Positions 27,901 through 37,550 of a stretch of DNA of 64,000 nucleotides are shown one piece after another (the stretch's first letter is position 1; each line of letters opens with the position of its first letter). Below the pieces are notes generated by a model that was not told where the DNA came from, did not search any database, and was given only the letters and a program-made list of their open reading frames with translations. Both the position numbers and the translations under genes were made by a program. This DNA comes from Verrucomicrobiota bacterium (GTDB lineage Bacteria; Verrucomicrobiota; Verrucomicrobiia; Limisphaerales; PALSA-1396): positions 1-64,000 of the forward strand of contig JACQFP010000081.1 of assembly GCA_016200005.1 (NCBI GenBank). Reading direction: 5' to 3'.

Positions 27901-29190
27901 ATGAAGTTGGCCATCATAGGAACAGGGTATGTCGGACTGGTGACGGGCGCCTGCTTTGCCGAGAAGGGCCATCACGTCATCTGTGTCGATAACGACAGTG
28001 CCAAAGTCAAACTTCTCCACAGCGGCGGCATTCCGATTTACGAGCCGGGTCTGGCAGAAATGGTCAAAACGAATGTCGCTGCTGGACGACTAACCTTCAC
28101 CGACAACACTGCGGCAGGGGTCGAGAGTTCAGATGTGATTTTCATTGCGGTGCCGACGCCGCCGCTGCCCGATGGTTCCGTGGACCTGAGTTTCATTGAG
28201 AAGGTCGCGCGGGAAATCGCCGGGGCCATGAGTTCTTACAAAATCGTCGTCGATAAAAGCACGGTGCCGGTGCGGACCGGCGACAAGGTGTCTGAAACCA
28301 TCAAACGTTACTGCAAAGCGAAAGTGGACTTTGACGTGGTCAGCAACCCGGAGTTTCTGCGCGAAGGATTCGCGGTGGATGATTTGATGAAGCCCGACCG
28401 CGTCGTGATTGGCGTGCGCTCACAACGTCCAGTGCCGGCGATGAAGGAGATTTACACACCATTCAACGCGCCGATCATCGTCACCGACATCAATTCCGCG
28501 GAGTTGATCAAACATGCCGCCAATTCCTTCCTCGCGCTGAAAATTTCCTACATCAACGCCGTCTCGGTCATTTGCGAGGCATCGGGTGCGAACATTCAGG
28601 AAGTCGCCAATGGCATGGGCATGGACGCGCGCATTGGCCGCCGCTTTCTCGACGCTTCACTCGGCTTCGGCGGCAGTTGTTTTCCCAAGGATTTGAGCGC
28701 GTTCATCAAAATCTCCGAGCAGCTTGGCTACCATTTTGGATTGTTGAAGGAAGTCCAACGGATCAACGCCGAGCAGATGGATCGTTTCGTCAAGAAAATC
28801 ATCGACACGCTCTGGGTGCTCAAGGAAAAGAAAATCGGCGTGCTCGGTCTCGCCTTCAAGCAGAACACCGACGATGTGCGCATGTCGCCGGCCATTGATT
28901 TGTGCCATCGCCTGCAGCGGGAAGGCGCGCTTCTCCGCGTTCACGATCCGCAAGCGATGGAGAAGGCCAAGGCTGAACTGAAGGAAGTGACTTACGTCGA
29001 TGACATGAATGAAGTCGCTGAGGGCTGTGATGCCTTGATCGTTGCTACTGAATGGCCGATTTTCAAGAAGCTCGACCTTGAACGCGCCCGCAAGGCGTTG
29101 ACTCATCCAATCATGTTCGACGGCCGGAATCTTTTCGACCCGGCAGAGATGGAACGATTGGGTTTCATTTACAAAAGCATCGGACGGTGA
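27901..29190 (+). CDS. ugd: UDP-glucose 6-dehydrogenase
   Basis: A 429-residue NAD-dependent enzyme making UDP-glucuronate for polysaccharides or lipid modification. N-terminal Rossmann motif GTGYVGLVTG (7-16), VPTPP near 88, NPEFLREG near 148, and the catalytic cysteine in GFGGSCFPKD near residue 260. GLAFKQNTDDVRMSPA near 318 is the C-terminal domain hallmark. Length is normal. No polysaccharide cluster is adjacent. Confidence 0.93.
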   Translation: MKLAIIGTGYVGLVTGACFAEKGHHVICVDNDSAKVKLLHSGGIPIYEPGLAEMVKTNVAAGRLTFTDNTAAGVESSDVIFIAVPTPPLPDGSVDLSFIEKVAREIAGAMSSYKIVVDKSTVPVRTGDKVSETIKRYCKAKVDFDVVSNPEFLREGFAVDDLMKPDRVVIGVRSQRPVPAMKEIYTPFNAPIIVTDINSAELIKHAANSFLALKISYINAVSVICEASGANIQEVANGMGMDARIGRRFLDASLGFGGSCFPKDLSAFIKISEQLGYHFGLLKEVQRINAEQMDRFVKKIIDTLWVLKEKKIGVLGLAFKQNTDDVRMSPAIDLCHRLQREGALLRVHDPQAMEKAKAELKEVTYVDDMNEVAEGCDALIVATEWPIFKKLDLERARKALTHPIMFDGRNLFDPAEMERLGFIYKSIGR

Positions 29191-29205
29191 TGTGGCATCG
29201 GAGTG

Positions 29206-29625
29206 ATGGACAAGCACCGAAAGCCAACCCTCCAGCACTCCACCACTCCATCGACCCAACCGGTCGAAGTCGCCGCCGGACTGATCTTTCGTGACGGCAA
29301 ACTGCTCATCACCCAACGACCCGCCGATGCGCATCTGGGCGGATTGTGGGAATTTCCCGGTGGTAAAAGACATCCTGGGGAGTCATTCGAGGAATGTCTG
29401 CGGCGCGAACTGTTCGAGGAGTTGGGCATCGAGGTGACGGTGGGCGCGCTGGTGGAGGAAATCACCCACGCTTACCCCGAAAAAACTGTGCGCCTGAAAT
29501 TTTTCCGCTGTCGATGGGAGCGGAACGAACCACGGGCGCTTGGCTGTCCCGCATTCCTCTGGGTCAACCTCTCGGAACTGGCAGGTCATGAGTTTCCCGC
29601 GGCGGACGCAGAATTATTGCAGTGA
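29206..29625 (+). CDS. mutT: Nudix hydrolase, MutT type
   Basis: A 139-residue Nudix protein. The box GKRHPGESFEECLRRELFEELGI fits GX5EX7REUXEEXGU. ITQRPADAHLGGLWEFPGG just before it is typical of MutT/8-oxo-dGTP diphosphatases. ATG at 29206 is preferred over an adjacent GTG at 29203. The start region PTLQHSTTPSTQP is unusually Ser/Thr-rich and may come from repeat sequence (CCAGCACTCCACCACTCC). The symbol is a best guess; substrate is not determined by sequence. Confidence 0.85.
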   Translation: MDKHRKPTLQHSTTPSTQPVEVAAGLIFRDGKLLITQRPADAHLGGLWEFPGGKRHPGESFEECLRRELFEELGIEVTVGALVEEITHAYPEKTVRLKFFRCRWERNEPRALGCPAFLWVNLSELAGHEFPAADAELLQ

Positions 29626-29684
29626 TTGGAAAACTCCCCTGACCTCTGGCGCTGATTCGCACCGGCCCGATACTCACTCACTTC

Positions 29685-30857
29685 TCACACCTTCCCGTAA
29701 AATTCCTCCACAACCGTTTTGAAATTGTTTTCAGCGACGTTGACGATGCGTATCTCCCGTTGGGCGTTCTCCACCGAATCGCTCGCGTGCGCAGCGTTGA
29801 CCATGATGGTCTGGCCGAACTCGCGCCGAATGGAGCCGGGCGGCGCTTTGGAGGGATCAGTCGGGCCGAGGACGTCGCGAATCTTACGCACGGCCTCGAC
29901 GCCTTCATAGATCAAAGCGATGCACTTTTCGCTGCCGGGTTGGTTTAGTTGGTCGGGCGGACATTCGGACGGCGCGCGTCCTGACATGAACTTGACGATG
30001 TTTTCGAATTGGTTGTCACCGTAAAGCGGGCCGAGGATACGTCCCAGTTCCTGCTCCTGCTGGGACGGGATTTTCAGATTGAATTCCTTTTCAACCGCGG
30101 CCTTCGCACGCGCGACCACAACGCTCACGAGCTTGGTGCGCAGCACTTCCTTGACCGGCCCATAAAACTCGGTCGCCTGCGCCACGCTCATGCGATGCAC
30201 CTTGATGCCTACGATGAACAGGCCGGTGCGCGAGAAAAAATCAATCACGTTGCCGGGCCGGCCGGTCGGGAAACGGAAATTTTCCGGCTTGATCAACACC
30301 AACGTGCGTTGTGGCGTTTCCCCCGGCTGATAAGGAATTGTGTTTTCCAGGACACCGCCGTCCGTGTCGGAGTAGCGCGCCCAGAGTTTCAACTTCATCT
30401 TGGCCTCATCGACGTTGGGAGCCGCCAGCACCGCCGGTTCGAAATAACGCACCTGATCGTTCTCATCGATGACGAGGTCGCCGTAAGTATCACGGATAGT
30501 TTCGCCGCCGCGCCGGTCCGCGCCGATATTGCCGATAACTGAGCGGATTTTGCGCACCGCATCGTCGCCTTGAAACAACAGCACCATGACCCGGCGACGC
30601 CGCTTGGTCTTGGGATCGGGCGATAGATTCTGCAAGATGTACTGATAAATCAGCTCTTGGATGCGTCGGTCCTGGGGATCATTGGCCGAAACGATGGCTT
30701 CGGAGTATTGCTTCACAAGCTCCGTGCTCGGGCCGAACAAGCGGGCACCGACCATTTCCAGTCCAGTGCGGGTGATCAAGCGGCTCAGAATGCCGCCGGT
30801 GCGGGACTTGTTCAGCGAGTAGGGTGTGATGATGACGTAAGCAAGCTGTTCAGACAT
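29685..30857 (-). CDS. Tandem nucleoside-diphosphate kinase-domain protein
   Basis: A 390-residue protein with two NDK-like halves, whereas ordinary NDK is about 140 residues. The second half has LVLIKPENFRFPTGRPGNVIDFF near residue 186, GPTDPSKAPPGSIRREFG near 328 and the catalytic histidine context NAAHASDS near 355. The first half begins AYVIITPYSLNKSRTGGI and keeps GDDAVRKIRSVIG, but lacks an equivalent of the HASDS histidine, so it is probably inactive or regulatory. The second domain has an insertion of about 60 residues around SQQEQELGRILGPLYGD. It probably provides NTPs from NDPs. Four bases of spacing to the zinc ribbon gene upstream suggest an operon. Confidence 0.82.
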   Translation of the reverse strand: MSEQLAYVIITPYSLNKSRTGGILSRLITRTGLEMVGARLFGPSTELVKQYSEAIVSANDPQDRRIQELIYQYILQNLSPDPKTKRRRRVMVLLFQGDDAVRKIRSVIGNIGADRRGGETIRDTYGDLVIDENDQVRYFEPAVLAAPNVDEAKMKLKLWARYSDTDGGVLENTIPYQPGETPQRTLVLIKPENFRFPTGRPGNVIDFFSRTGLFIVGIKVHRMSVAQATEFYGPVKEVLRTKLVSVVVARAKAAVEKEFNLKIPSQQEQELGRILGPLYGDNQFENIVKFMSGRAPSECPPDQLNQPGSEKCIALIYEGVEAVRKIRDVLGPTDPSKAPPGSIRREFGQTIMVNAAHASDSVENAQREIRIVNVAENNFKTVVEEFYGKV

Positions 30858-30866
30858 AAAGGCAAA

Positions 30867-31055
30867 TCAACCAGCGGACTTCGGCGCGGCGGCGGGAGTC
30901 GTGGTCGTGGCTTTGCCTCCGAGAATTTTGAACATGACCACACCGCAGGTTGGACATTTGCCTTTAATCGCTTTGCGGCCGTTCTTCATGACTTCTTCCA
31001 CGGCATCGGCAATTTCCTTTTTGGCCTTACACTTGACGCAATATCCTTCGGGCAT
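30867..31055 (-). CDS. Small zinc-ribbon protein (DUF5679-like)
   Basis: A 62-residue protein with two knuckles, CVKCK (6-10) and CPTCG (34-38), separated by a short helix with KNGRKAIKGKCP. This matches the DUF5679 family, small proteins of unknown role found widely in bacteria. The C-terminal tail is Ala/Thr/Pro-rich and probably disordered. It is just upstream of the NDK-domain gene in the same direction. Confidence 0.8.
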   Translation of the reverse strand: MPEGYCVKCKAKKEIADAVEEVMKNGRKAIKGKCPTCGVVMFKILGGKATTTTPAAAPKSAG

Positions 31056-31239
31056 AAAAATTCAATCGACAAAATGTCTCACGCGCTGTTTCTGCGGCGG
31101 CGAGTAGCTTACGGGTCAGTTCTCGCAAGCGTCAACTGGAAAACCACTTCGACAACCAGTCCAGAAATACACGCAACCTATTGATGACGAATCAGATGAG
31201 ATACAAACTGTCGCGCCGTCTCAGCGAGGGAGAGGACGC

Positions 31240-32748
31240 TTAATCCTTCGCTTGCGATGTCGAATTTGATGCCAGCGCGGATTGTCGCAACGTAGTTTTG
31301 AGGATTTTTCCGGTCGCGTTGCGGGGCAAGGCGGCCATGAACACCACTCGGCGCGGCACTTTGTAATCAGCGAGTTTCTGACGGACAAATTGAAGCAGCG
31401 CCTTCTCTTCAAGCCTGGTTCCGTCGGCAGCGGCAACGAAAGCAACGGGTTGTTCCCCTTTGCGCGGATCGGGCATACCGATCACTGCGGCCTCTTTCAC
31501 GCCGGGAAAATGGTAGATGATTTCTTCAATCTCGCGCGGATAGACGTTGATGCCGTTGACGAGCAGCATGTCTTTCTTGCGGTCGGTGATGTAGAAATAG
31601 CCGTCAGGATCGCGATGTCCCACGTCGCCAGTGAGCAGCCAGCCGTTGCGCAAGGCTTTCGCGGTTTCCTCCGGTTGATTCCAGTAGCCTTGCATGACAT
31701 TGCCGCCGCGGACGCAGATTTCGCCGGTCTGTCCTGATGCAAGCAGATCGCCGGCATCATTCTGAACGCTGACTTCCACATTGGGAATGGGGACGCCGAT
31801 CGAGCCCGCCTTCCACGGTCCCGCCAGTGGATTCATACTCACGACTGGACTGGCTTCGCTCAAACCATAGCCTTCCAGCAAAGGTGTGGAAAAACGCTCG
31901 GTGAATTCTTTCAACACCTTCGCCGGTAACGGCGCCGAACCGCTGACGCACAAACGCAAGGGTAATTTTAATTCCGCAGGCGCGCTCGTCAGGCTGCGGA
32001 AGAATTGCGGTATGGCTGGGAGAATCGAGGCCTTCCGATGAACCACCTCTTGAATCACGTTCTTGGGCGGATGCAACGATTTGGCCAGCACCATTGAACC
32101 GCCTGCAATCAGCGGCAAAAAAACCCCCACACACAGCATGAAACTGTGAAACATCGGCAACAGCACAACGAAGCGGTCGTCACCCACGGCCTGAAGCACC
32201 TGGCAACAGCTATCGACGTTGTGCAGCAGGTTGCCGTGCGAAAGCATCGCTCCCTTCGGCTTGCCCGTGGTCCCAGAGGTGTAAATGATGACGGCCAGAT
32301 CGGATTCGTTCCGCTCCGACAACTTAAATGAACTGGATGGCCGCGGCAGTCCCCCGAAATCTTCGATGCGCAGACAACGAAGTTGCGGTCGCATCGCCGT
32401 CAATGCCGCCGTGCCCTCACCCATCGACGCATCGGTGATGAGAACGTCGATCCCTGCGTCGCTCAAAATGTAATTGACCTCATCGGGTTTGAGAAAGTTG
32501 TTGATCGGCACCACGACGCCGCCAGCGAGGAAGACACCAAACAGGGCCGGCACAAACTCTGGACAATTTTTGAGCCACAATCCAACGCGGTCGCCCGGCT
32601 CGACCACAAAGCGATTCTGCAAGCAATGGGCGACGGCAAGCGAGCGCGTCCAAAGTTGCTCGAAGGAGTATTCATCTTCACCCCAAAAAATGGCGGTCTT
32701 TTGTGAAAACTTTCCGGCCGAGGTTGAAAATGCAGTCGCCAGGTTCAT
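31240..32748 (-). CDS. AMP-dependent acyl-CoA synthetase/ligase
   Basis: A 502-residue ANL-superfamily enzyme that adenylates a carboxylic acid and transfers it to CoA. The AMP-binding signature IIYTSGTTGKPKGAML is near residue 155; GYGLSEASPV near 294, WLLTGDVGHRDPDGYFYITDRKKDM near 378, and the C-terminal lysine in RNATGKILKTTLR near 485 are all present. It resembles long-chain fatty acid CoA ligases (FadD type), but the chain length cannot be read from sequence. Apparently a single-gene unit divergent from rnd. Confidence 0.88.
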   Translation of the reverse strand: MNLATAFSTSAGKFSQKTAIFWGEDEYSFEQLWTRSLAVAHCLQNRFVVEPGDRVGLWLKNCPEFVPALFGVFLAGGVVVPINNFLKPDEVNYILSDAGIDVLITDASMGEGTAALTAMRPQLRCLRIEDFGGLPRPSSSFKLSERNESDLAVIIYTSGTTGKPKGAMLSHGNLLHNVDSCCQVLQAVGDDRFVVLLPMFHSFMLCVGVFLPLIAGGSMVLAKSLHPPKNVIQEVVHRKASILPAIPQFFRSLTSAPAELKLPLRLCVSGSAPLPAKVLKEFTERFSTPLLEGYGLSEASPVVSMNPLAGPWKAGSIGVPIPNVEVSVQNDAGDLLASGQTGEICVRGGNVMQGYWNQPEETAKALRNGWLLTGDVGHRDPDGYFYITDRKKDMLLVNGINVYPREIEEIIYHFPGVKEAAVIGMPDPRKGEQPVAFVAAADGTRLEEKALLQFVRQKLADYKVPRRVVFMAALPRNATGKILKTTLRQSALASNSTSQAKD

Positions 32749-32864
32749 TGCGCGTGATTAAACCATCTCGTTGCCCGGAAGCCAAGTCCGAATTCCTGAC
32801 AAAAGTGAATTGATTTCAACTTCCTGCTTCACGTTGCGCCGGTCAAAACCTTAAATAGCGGTGC

Positions 32865-33929
32865 ATGATTGATGGCGATAAAAAGCTGGCCGATTTTCTG
32901 GTTCACTTGAAGTCGGCGCCGTGGGCTGCCCTCGACACCGAGGCCGACAGCCTCCACGCGTATCCGGAAAAAGTTTGCCTGCTGCAAATCAGCACACCGG
33001 CCGGCGATGAGTTGATCGATCCGCTGGCCAACCTTGATCTTGATCCTCTGCTGGACGCCTTGTGTGGCCACGAGTTGATCATGCACGGAGCGGATTACGA
33101 TCTGCGATTGCTGCGCAAGCATCACGCCTTCGTGCCACGAACCATCTTCGACACCATGCTCGCCAGCCGCCTGTTGGGTGGTCGCCAATTCGGCCTGACC
33201 AACCTGGTCGCCGAGCACCTTGGCGTGACGCTGGACAAAGGCTCGCAAAAAGCCGACTGGGCGCGCCGACCGCTGACCCAGCGGATGGAAATCTACGCGC
33301 GCAACGATACGCATTATTTGAAACCGCTTGCGGACAAGCTCAAGCTTGAACTCCAACAGAAAGGACGGCTCGCCTGGCAGCAGGAAAGCTGCGCCCGGCT
33401 GATTGCTGATTGCGCGCGGCCGGCGTCACCTGATCCAGATCTGGTCTGGCGAATCAAGGGAAGCCATTTGCTCGGCCCGCCGGGTCTCGCCGTGCTGCGC
33501 GAACTCTGGCACTGGCGCGAGGCTGAAGCGGTTGCCGCCAATCGACCACCGTTCTTTGTTCTCAGTCACGAAACCCTCGTCAAGGTGGCCGGGGCGGCAA
33601 CGAATGCTCATCCTTTCGACACGTTGTTGCCGCGTCATTTTTCTGATCGTCGCCGTGCTGGATTGAAAGCCGCCATCGCTCGCGGCCTGGCCGTGCCGGT
33701 CGGCGAACAGCCGAAACCGCTTCGCCAGATAAACCGCCGGCCGAGCGAGGCGGAAAAGCGTCGGTTTATCGAATTGCAGAAGCGGCGCGATCATCACGCC
33801 CATGAACTGGGCATTGACCCTACGTTGATCGCAAGCCGGGCGACGCTGGCGGCGCTGGCTGAAGATTGGAACGCCCACGAAAGCGAGTTAATGAATTGGC
33901 AGCGGGAGTTATTGCAGTCGCGCACATGA
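32865..33929 (+). CDS. rnd: Ribonuclease D
   Basis: A 354-residue 3'-5' exoribonuclease for tRNA maturation. DEDD-type nuclease: ALDTEADSLHAY near residue 20 (first Asp and Glu), MHGADYDLRLL near 72, and YARNDTHYL near 146 (Tyr-Asp motif). A helical HRDC-like region follows in the second half. At 33333-33357 the DNA matches one arm of the GTTGGAGTTCAAGCTT palindrome (encoding KLKLELQ), but alignment to known RNase D shows no extra length there. Confidence 0.9.
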   Translation: MIDGDKKLADFLVHLKSAPWAALDTEADSLHAYPEKVCLLQISTPAGDELIDPLANLDLDPLLDALCGHELIMHGADYDLRLLRKHHAFVPRTIFDTMLASRLLGGRQFGLTNLVAEHLGVTLDKGSQKADWARRPLTQRMEIYARNDTHYLKPLADKLKLELQQKGRLAWQQESCARLIADCARPASPDPDLVWRIKGSHLLGPPGLAVLRELWHWREAEAVAANRPPFFVLSHETLVKVAGAATNAHPFDTLLPRHFSDRRRAGLKAAIARGLAVPVGEQPKPLRQINRRPSEAEKRRFIELQKRRDHHAHELGIDPTLIASRATLAALAEDWNAHESELMNWQRELLQSRT

Positions 33930-34071
33930 GTTGCTTGAGCAACACAGGGAGCATTGATCGCGACAGGAATGAGCCTTTCCATATAAAGGTAGATCACTCG
34001 TCATGCACCTGGGCAAACGCCACTTTGAAGTGGACATTTGCCAGAGTCTGAGATACGCATAGAAAACTCAA

Positions 34072-35625
34072 ATGAAGGCGACCTTGAGACCCCACATCCG
34101 GCAACTCACAGCCATGCTCTTCGCGCTCCTGGCGATGAGCGCGTCCGCAACGGTGCATTACGTGGACGCGAACAACGCCAGTCCGGTGCCGCCCTACATC
34201 GACTGGGCCACGGCCGCGACGACTATCCAGGACGCCATCGACATCGCGTTACCTCAAGACGAAATCGTAGTTACGAACGGCATTTACGCAAGTGGCGGGC
34301 GAGTGGCTTACGGCTCATTAACGAACAGGGTTGCGATCATTAAGCCATTAAATGTCAGAAGTGTGAATGGTCCGGGTGCAACAGTTGTTGAAGGGTATCA
34401 AGTTCCTGGGTCGATCAACGGAGACTCAGCCATTCGTTGTTTGTATCTCACTAATGGTGCCCAATTAATCGGATTCACACTGCGCAAAGGTGCAACGCGA
34501 ACCTCCAGGACGTTTACGGATCCTTCGACCAGCGGAGGAGGGGTCTTCGGCGAGAAATATGGGTTGTGTATCGTTTCGAATTGTCTATTAACCGGAAATT
34601 CAGCACGCGATTACGGCGGTGGTGCCGCTGGGGCTAGACTGTACAATTGTGTCGTCAGCAATAATACCTCAGGGCTATTTGGGGGTGGAGTCCTGACCCC
34701 TGCCTGCCTCAATTGCACTTTGATCAGCAATTCAGCCCAGTTTGGCGGTGGTGCGTACGAGGGATACTTGACGAACTGCGTCTTGTCGGGAAACAAGGCC
34801 TCGCAGGATGGGGCAGGGGCAAATGGCAGCATATTATACAACTGCGTCATTCGAGATAATATCGCGAACAATAATGGCGGTGGAGTTTACGCTGGAGCCG
34901 TTTACAACTGCACGATAGTTGGTAATTCAGCGAGCCAAGGTGGCGGCCTGCATAACACTTTTCCAGCTCGTAATTCAATCATGTATTACAATAATTCCGG
35001 AGGGAACTATTACAATTCCGGCTACGCGAACTGCTGCACAATTCCTCTGATTATAGACGACGATGTGAGGAGCTTCACCAATGCGCCAATGTTTGTGAAC
35101 CTCCTCAGCGGCGATTTCCGACTTCAATCCAATTCACCATGTATAAACTCAGGCTACAACGCCTCTGCTCCTGCTGGTGTGGATTTGGACGGGAATCCAC
35201 GCGTCGTCGGCGGCTACGTTGACGTGGGAGCCTATGAGTACCAAAACCCATCTTCGGTCATCTCGTTGGCCTATCTCCAAAGATACGGCCTCCCCACGGA
35301 TGGTTTAGCGGATTACATGGACTCTGATGGCGATGGTATGAACAACTGGCAGGAGTGGCAGGCAGGCACTAATCCCACGAATGCCCAATCCGTCCTACAC
35401 CTTTTAAGCCCTATGGTAAGTGGATCAGGAGTGGTGCTAAAATGGGCAGGGATCAGGGGTATTACTTACTCCTTGCAGAGATCAACCAATCTCACGAACC
35501 AGACGCCTTTCCTGAACCTGCGCACGAATATCCCTGGTCCAAGTGTTAGTGGCTACACGAATACTTTCACGGACACTAATGTAACTTTTGTTTGGGCATT
35601 GTACCGGCTCGGGGTGCAGGAATAA
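34072..35625 (+). CDS. Secreted right-handed beta-helix protein
   Basis: A 517-residue protein with a signal peptide (LTAMLFALLAMSASA) and a long stretch of short repeats of the type NCVVSNNTSG / NCTLISNSAQFGGGAY / NCVIRDNIANNNGGGVY, typical of parallel beta-helix (choice-of-anchor Q / polymorphic outer membrane protein-like) proteins. A later DSDGDGMNNWQEWQAGTNP is a calcium-binding type-3-like loop, and the end (ALYRLGVQE) is a variant of the FYRLG module of other secreted proteins here. Base composition is visibly more AT-rich than neighbours, hinting at recent acquisition. Role probably cell-surface or polysaccharide-related. Confidence 0.75.
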   Translation: MKATLRPHIRQLTAMLFALLAMSASATVHYVDANNASPVPPYIDWATAATTIQDAIDIALPQDEIVVTNGIYASGGRVAYGSLTNRVAIIKPLNVRSVNGPGATVVEGYQVPGSINGDSAIRCLYLTNGAQLIGFTLRKGATRTSRTFTDPSTSGGGVFGEKYGLCIVSNCLLTGNSARDYGGGAAGARLYNCVVSNNTSGLFGGGVLTPACLNCTLISNSAQFGGGAYEGYLTNCVLSGNKASQDGAGANGSILYNCVIRDNIANNNGGGVYAGAVYNCTIVGNSASQGGGLHNTFPARNSIMYYNNSGGNYYNSGYANCCTIPLIIDDDVRSFTNAPMFVNLLSGDFRLQSNSPCINSGYNASAPAGVDLDGNPRVVGGYVDVGAYEYQNPSSVISLAYLQRYGLPTDGLADYMDSDGDGMNNWQEWQAGTNPTNAQSVLHLLSPMVSGSGVVLKWAGIRGITYSLQRSTNLTNQTPFLNLRTNIPGPSVSGYTNTFTDTNVTFVWALYRLGVQE

Positions 35626-35735
35626 CTTGAACTTTGAGGTGCAGCGGTATGCCGGCGGCAGCGCGAATCGTCGTTCCGCCGTCCTCCTCAACGAGGCGAA
35701 ACCAAACTTGGCGTGCGGGAACCGCAGTTCAAAGT

Positions 35736-36938
35736 TTATCTCACCACATCAAACGCGAAACCCTTCAGGTATTCCGTTTCAGGAATGGCTGGAATAATGG
35801 GATGATCAGGTGATTGAGCGTAAGTGGCAACCCGCCGCAACGTGCGCCGCGCATCGAACGCCGCCGCCAAAATCACTTCCTGAAATGTCACGGCATCCAC
35901 GTGGTGCGAGCAGCAGAACGTGGCGAGCGTTCCGCCGGTTTTCAACAACTTCAAGGCGCGCAGATGAATCTCCTTATAACCTCGCAACGCGTCCGGCACC
36001 GAAGCCCGATTTCTCGTGAACGACGGCGGGTCGAGCACGATCAGGTCGAAACGCGGGACAACCTTTTCGTGCGGCTTGACTGCGGTTTGCGCTTTCAGCC
36101 AGTCGAAGACATTCACCGTTTCAAACGAGCATTTCTCCGCCAGCCCGTTGGCGGCGGCGATGCGCGTAGTCGCGGCGATGGCATCGGCGCTCTGGTCGAG
36201 CATGTGGACGTGCGCTGCGTCAGCTCGCGCTGCGTGCAGCCCGAAGCCGCCGAGAAAGCTGAAACAGTCCAGCACCTGACCGCTTTTTGCAAACTCGGCG
36301 ACGAGTTGGTAGTTCATTTGTTGATCCAGGTAGAGACCGGTCTTGTGTCCGCCGAGGATGTCCACTTCAAATTGCAATCCGTTGAGGTTGATTGAAACCG
36401 GCTCCTCCAGCGTACCGACGAGCAGCCCGTTGGCGTCGGGCAATCCTTCAAATTTGCGGAACGCGGTGTCGCTGCGTTCCACGATGGCGCGCGGGGAAAA
36501 GATGGTTTGCAGTGCGGCAAGGATCATCGGTTTGCGTTGATCCGTGGCGAGCGCCGAAGTTTGCAGCACGAGCACATCCTCATACTTGTCAACGATCAAG
36601 CCGCTGAGAAAATCGCTCTCGGAATTGACGACGCGGTAAGAGGTCGCGTTGGGCAGATGCTTTTGTCGGACGGCGAGGGCAGCGCGGATGCGTTGTTCGA
36701 AAAACGGTTGATCCACGGCAATCCGTTCCGGTGAAAGGACGCGGACATTGATCTTGGATTTTGAATTGTAGAAGCCAACGCCGAGGAAACGTTGCCGATG
36801 GTCTTTGACTTGGACCAACTGGCCGTCGGCGGCCGGTTGGGTCAGTCGGAGGATGGAGCCGGAATAAATCCACGGATGGCCCGCCAAAACGCGGTCGGCT
36901 TCGCCTGGTCGCAGTAAAACAGTCGGCAATGATTCCAT
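35736..36938 (-). CDS. rlmI: 23S rRNA (cytosine-C5) methyltransferase, RlmI type
   Basis: A 400-residue SAM-dependent methyltransferase: N-terminal PUA domain (VLAGHPWIYSGSI, FLGVGFYNSKSKI), an EEHEE-like middle (YRVVNSESDFLSGLIVDKY), and a Rossmann core with LDCFSFLGGFGLHAARA near residue 224, LDPPSFTRN near 303 and CCSHHV near 348 (catalytic cysteine region). Length and order fit RlmI, which modifies C1962 of 23S rRNA in E. coli. Stand-alone gene. Confidence 0.88.
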   Translation of the reverse strand: MESLPTVLLRPGEADRVLAGHPWIYSGSILRLTQPAADGQLVQVKDHRQRFLGVGFYNSKSKINVRVLSPERIAVDQPFFEQRIRAALAVRQKHLPNATSYRVVNSESDFLSGLIVDKYEDVLVLQTSALATDQRKPMILAALQTIFSPRAIVERSDTAFRKFEGLPDANGLLVGTLEEPVSINLNGLQFEVDILGGHKTGLYLDQQMNYQLVAEFAKSGQVLDCFSFLGGFGLHAARADAAHVHMLDQSADAIAATTRIAAANGLAEKCSFETVNVFDWLKAQTAVKPHEKVVPRFDLIVLDPPSFTRNRASVPDALRGYKEIHLRALKLLKTGGTLATFCCSHHVDAVTFQEVILAAAFDARRTLRRVATYAQSPDHPIIPAIPETEYLKGFAFDVVR

Positions 36939-37100
36939 AATTTTGTAAACATTTGGCGAACCTGTCGGTGCGCGGGGCTGATGAAGGCAGAGACAGACGG
37001 AAGATGAAAGCGAATTCTGACGAAGGCCGGTGGCCAGAAATAACCCTGCTTTTGTTGTTGGCTTTGGGCAGCCGAGTGGTTAGACTGGGGATGTTCCGAT

Positions 37101-37550
37101 ATGAAAGATGTCAGCACAGTCGGCGTGATACTGAAGCACAAAGGCTCGAAGGTCTGGTGCATTTCGCCGGACGCGACGGTCTTTGAAGCCATCAGCATGA
37201 TGGCGGAAAAGAACGTCGGCGCGCTGCTGGTCATGATGGACGACAAGTTGTTGGGCATTATTTCCGAGCGCGACTACACCCGCAAAGTTGCGCTCAAGGG
37301 AAAATCCTCCAAAAAAACGCAGGTTCTGGAAATTGTTTCCAGTCCGGTCATCTTCGTCACCCCGGAGCATTCGGTGGAAGAGTGCATGCGCATCATGACC
37401 GAACATCGCGTTCGTCATCTGCCGCTGCTGCAAGAGGAAAAGGTCGTCGGTGTCATTTCCATTGGCGACTTGGTGAATTGGATCATCTCCGCCCAGAGCG
37501 CGACCATCAACCAACTGGAGAGTTACATTACCGGCGGCTATCCAGGTTGA
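37101..37550 (+). CDS. Two-CBS-domain protein
   Basis: A 149-residue protein made of a CBS pair. VWCISPDATVFEAISMMAEKNVGALLVMMDDKLLGIISERDY is the first domain and VIFVTPEHSVEECMRIMTEHRVRHLPLLQEEKVVG the second (listed here only by their conserved starts). CBS pairs bind adenosyl ligands and regulate other proteins. No catalytic or DNA-binding domain is attached, so its partner is unknown. Confidence 0.5.
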   Translation: MKDVSTVGVILKHKGSKVWCISPDATVFEAISMMAEKNVGALLVMMDDKLLGIISERDYTRKVALKGKSSKKTQVLEIVSSPVIFVTPEHSVEECMRIMTEHRVRHLPLLQEEKVVGVISIGDLVNWIISAQSATINQLESYITGGYPG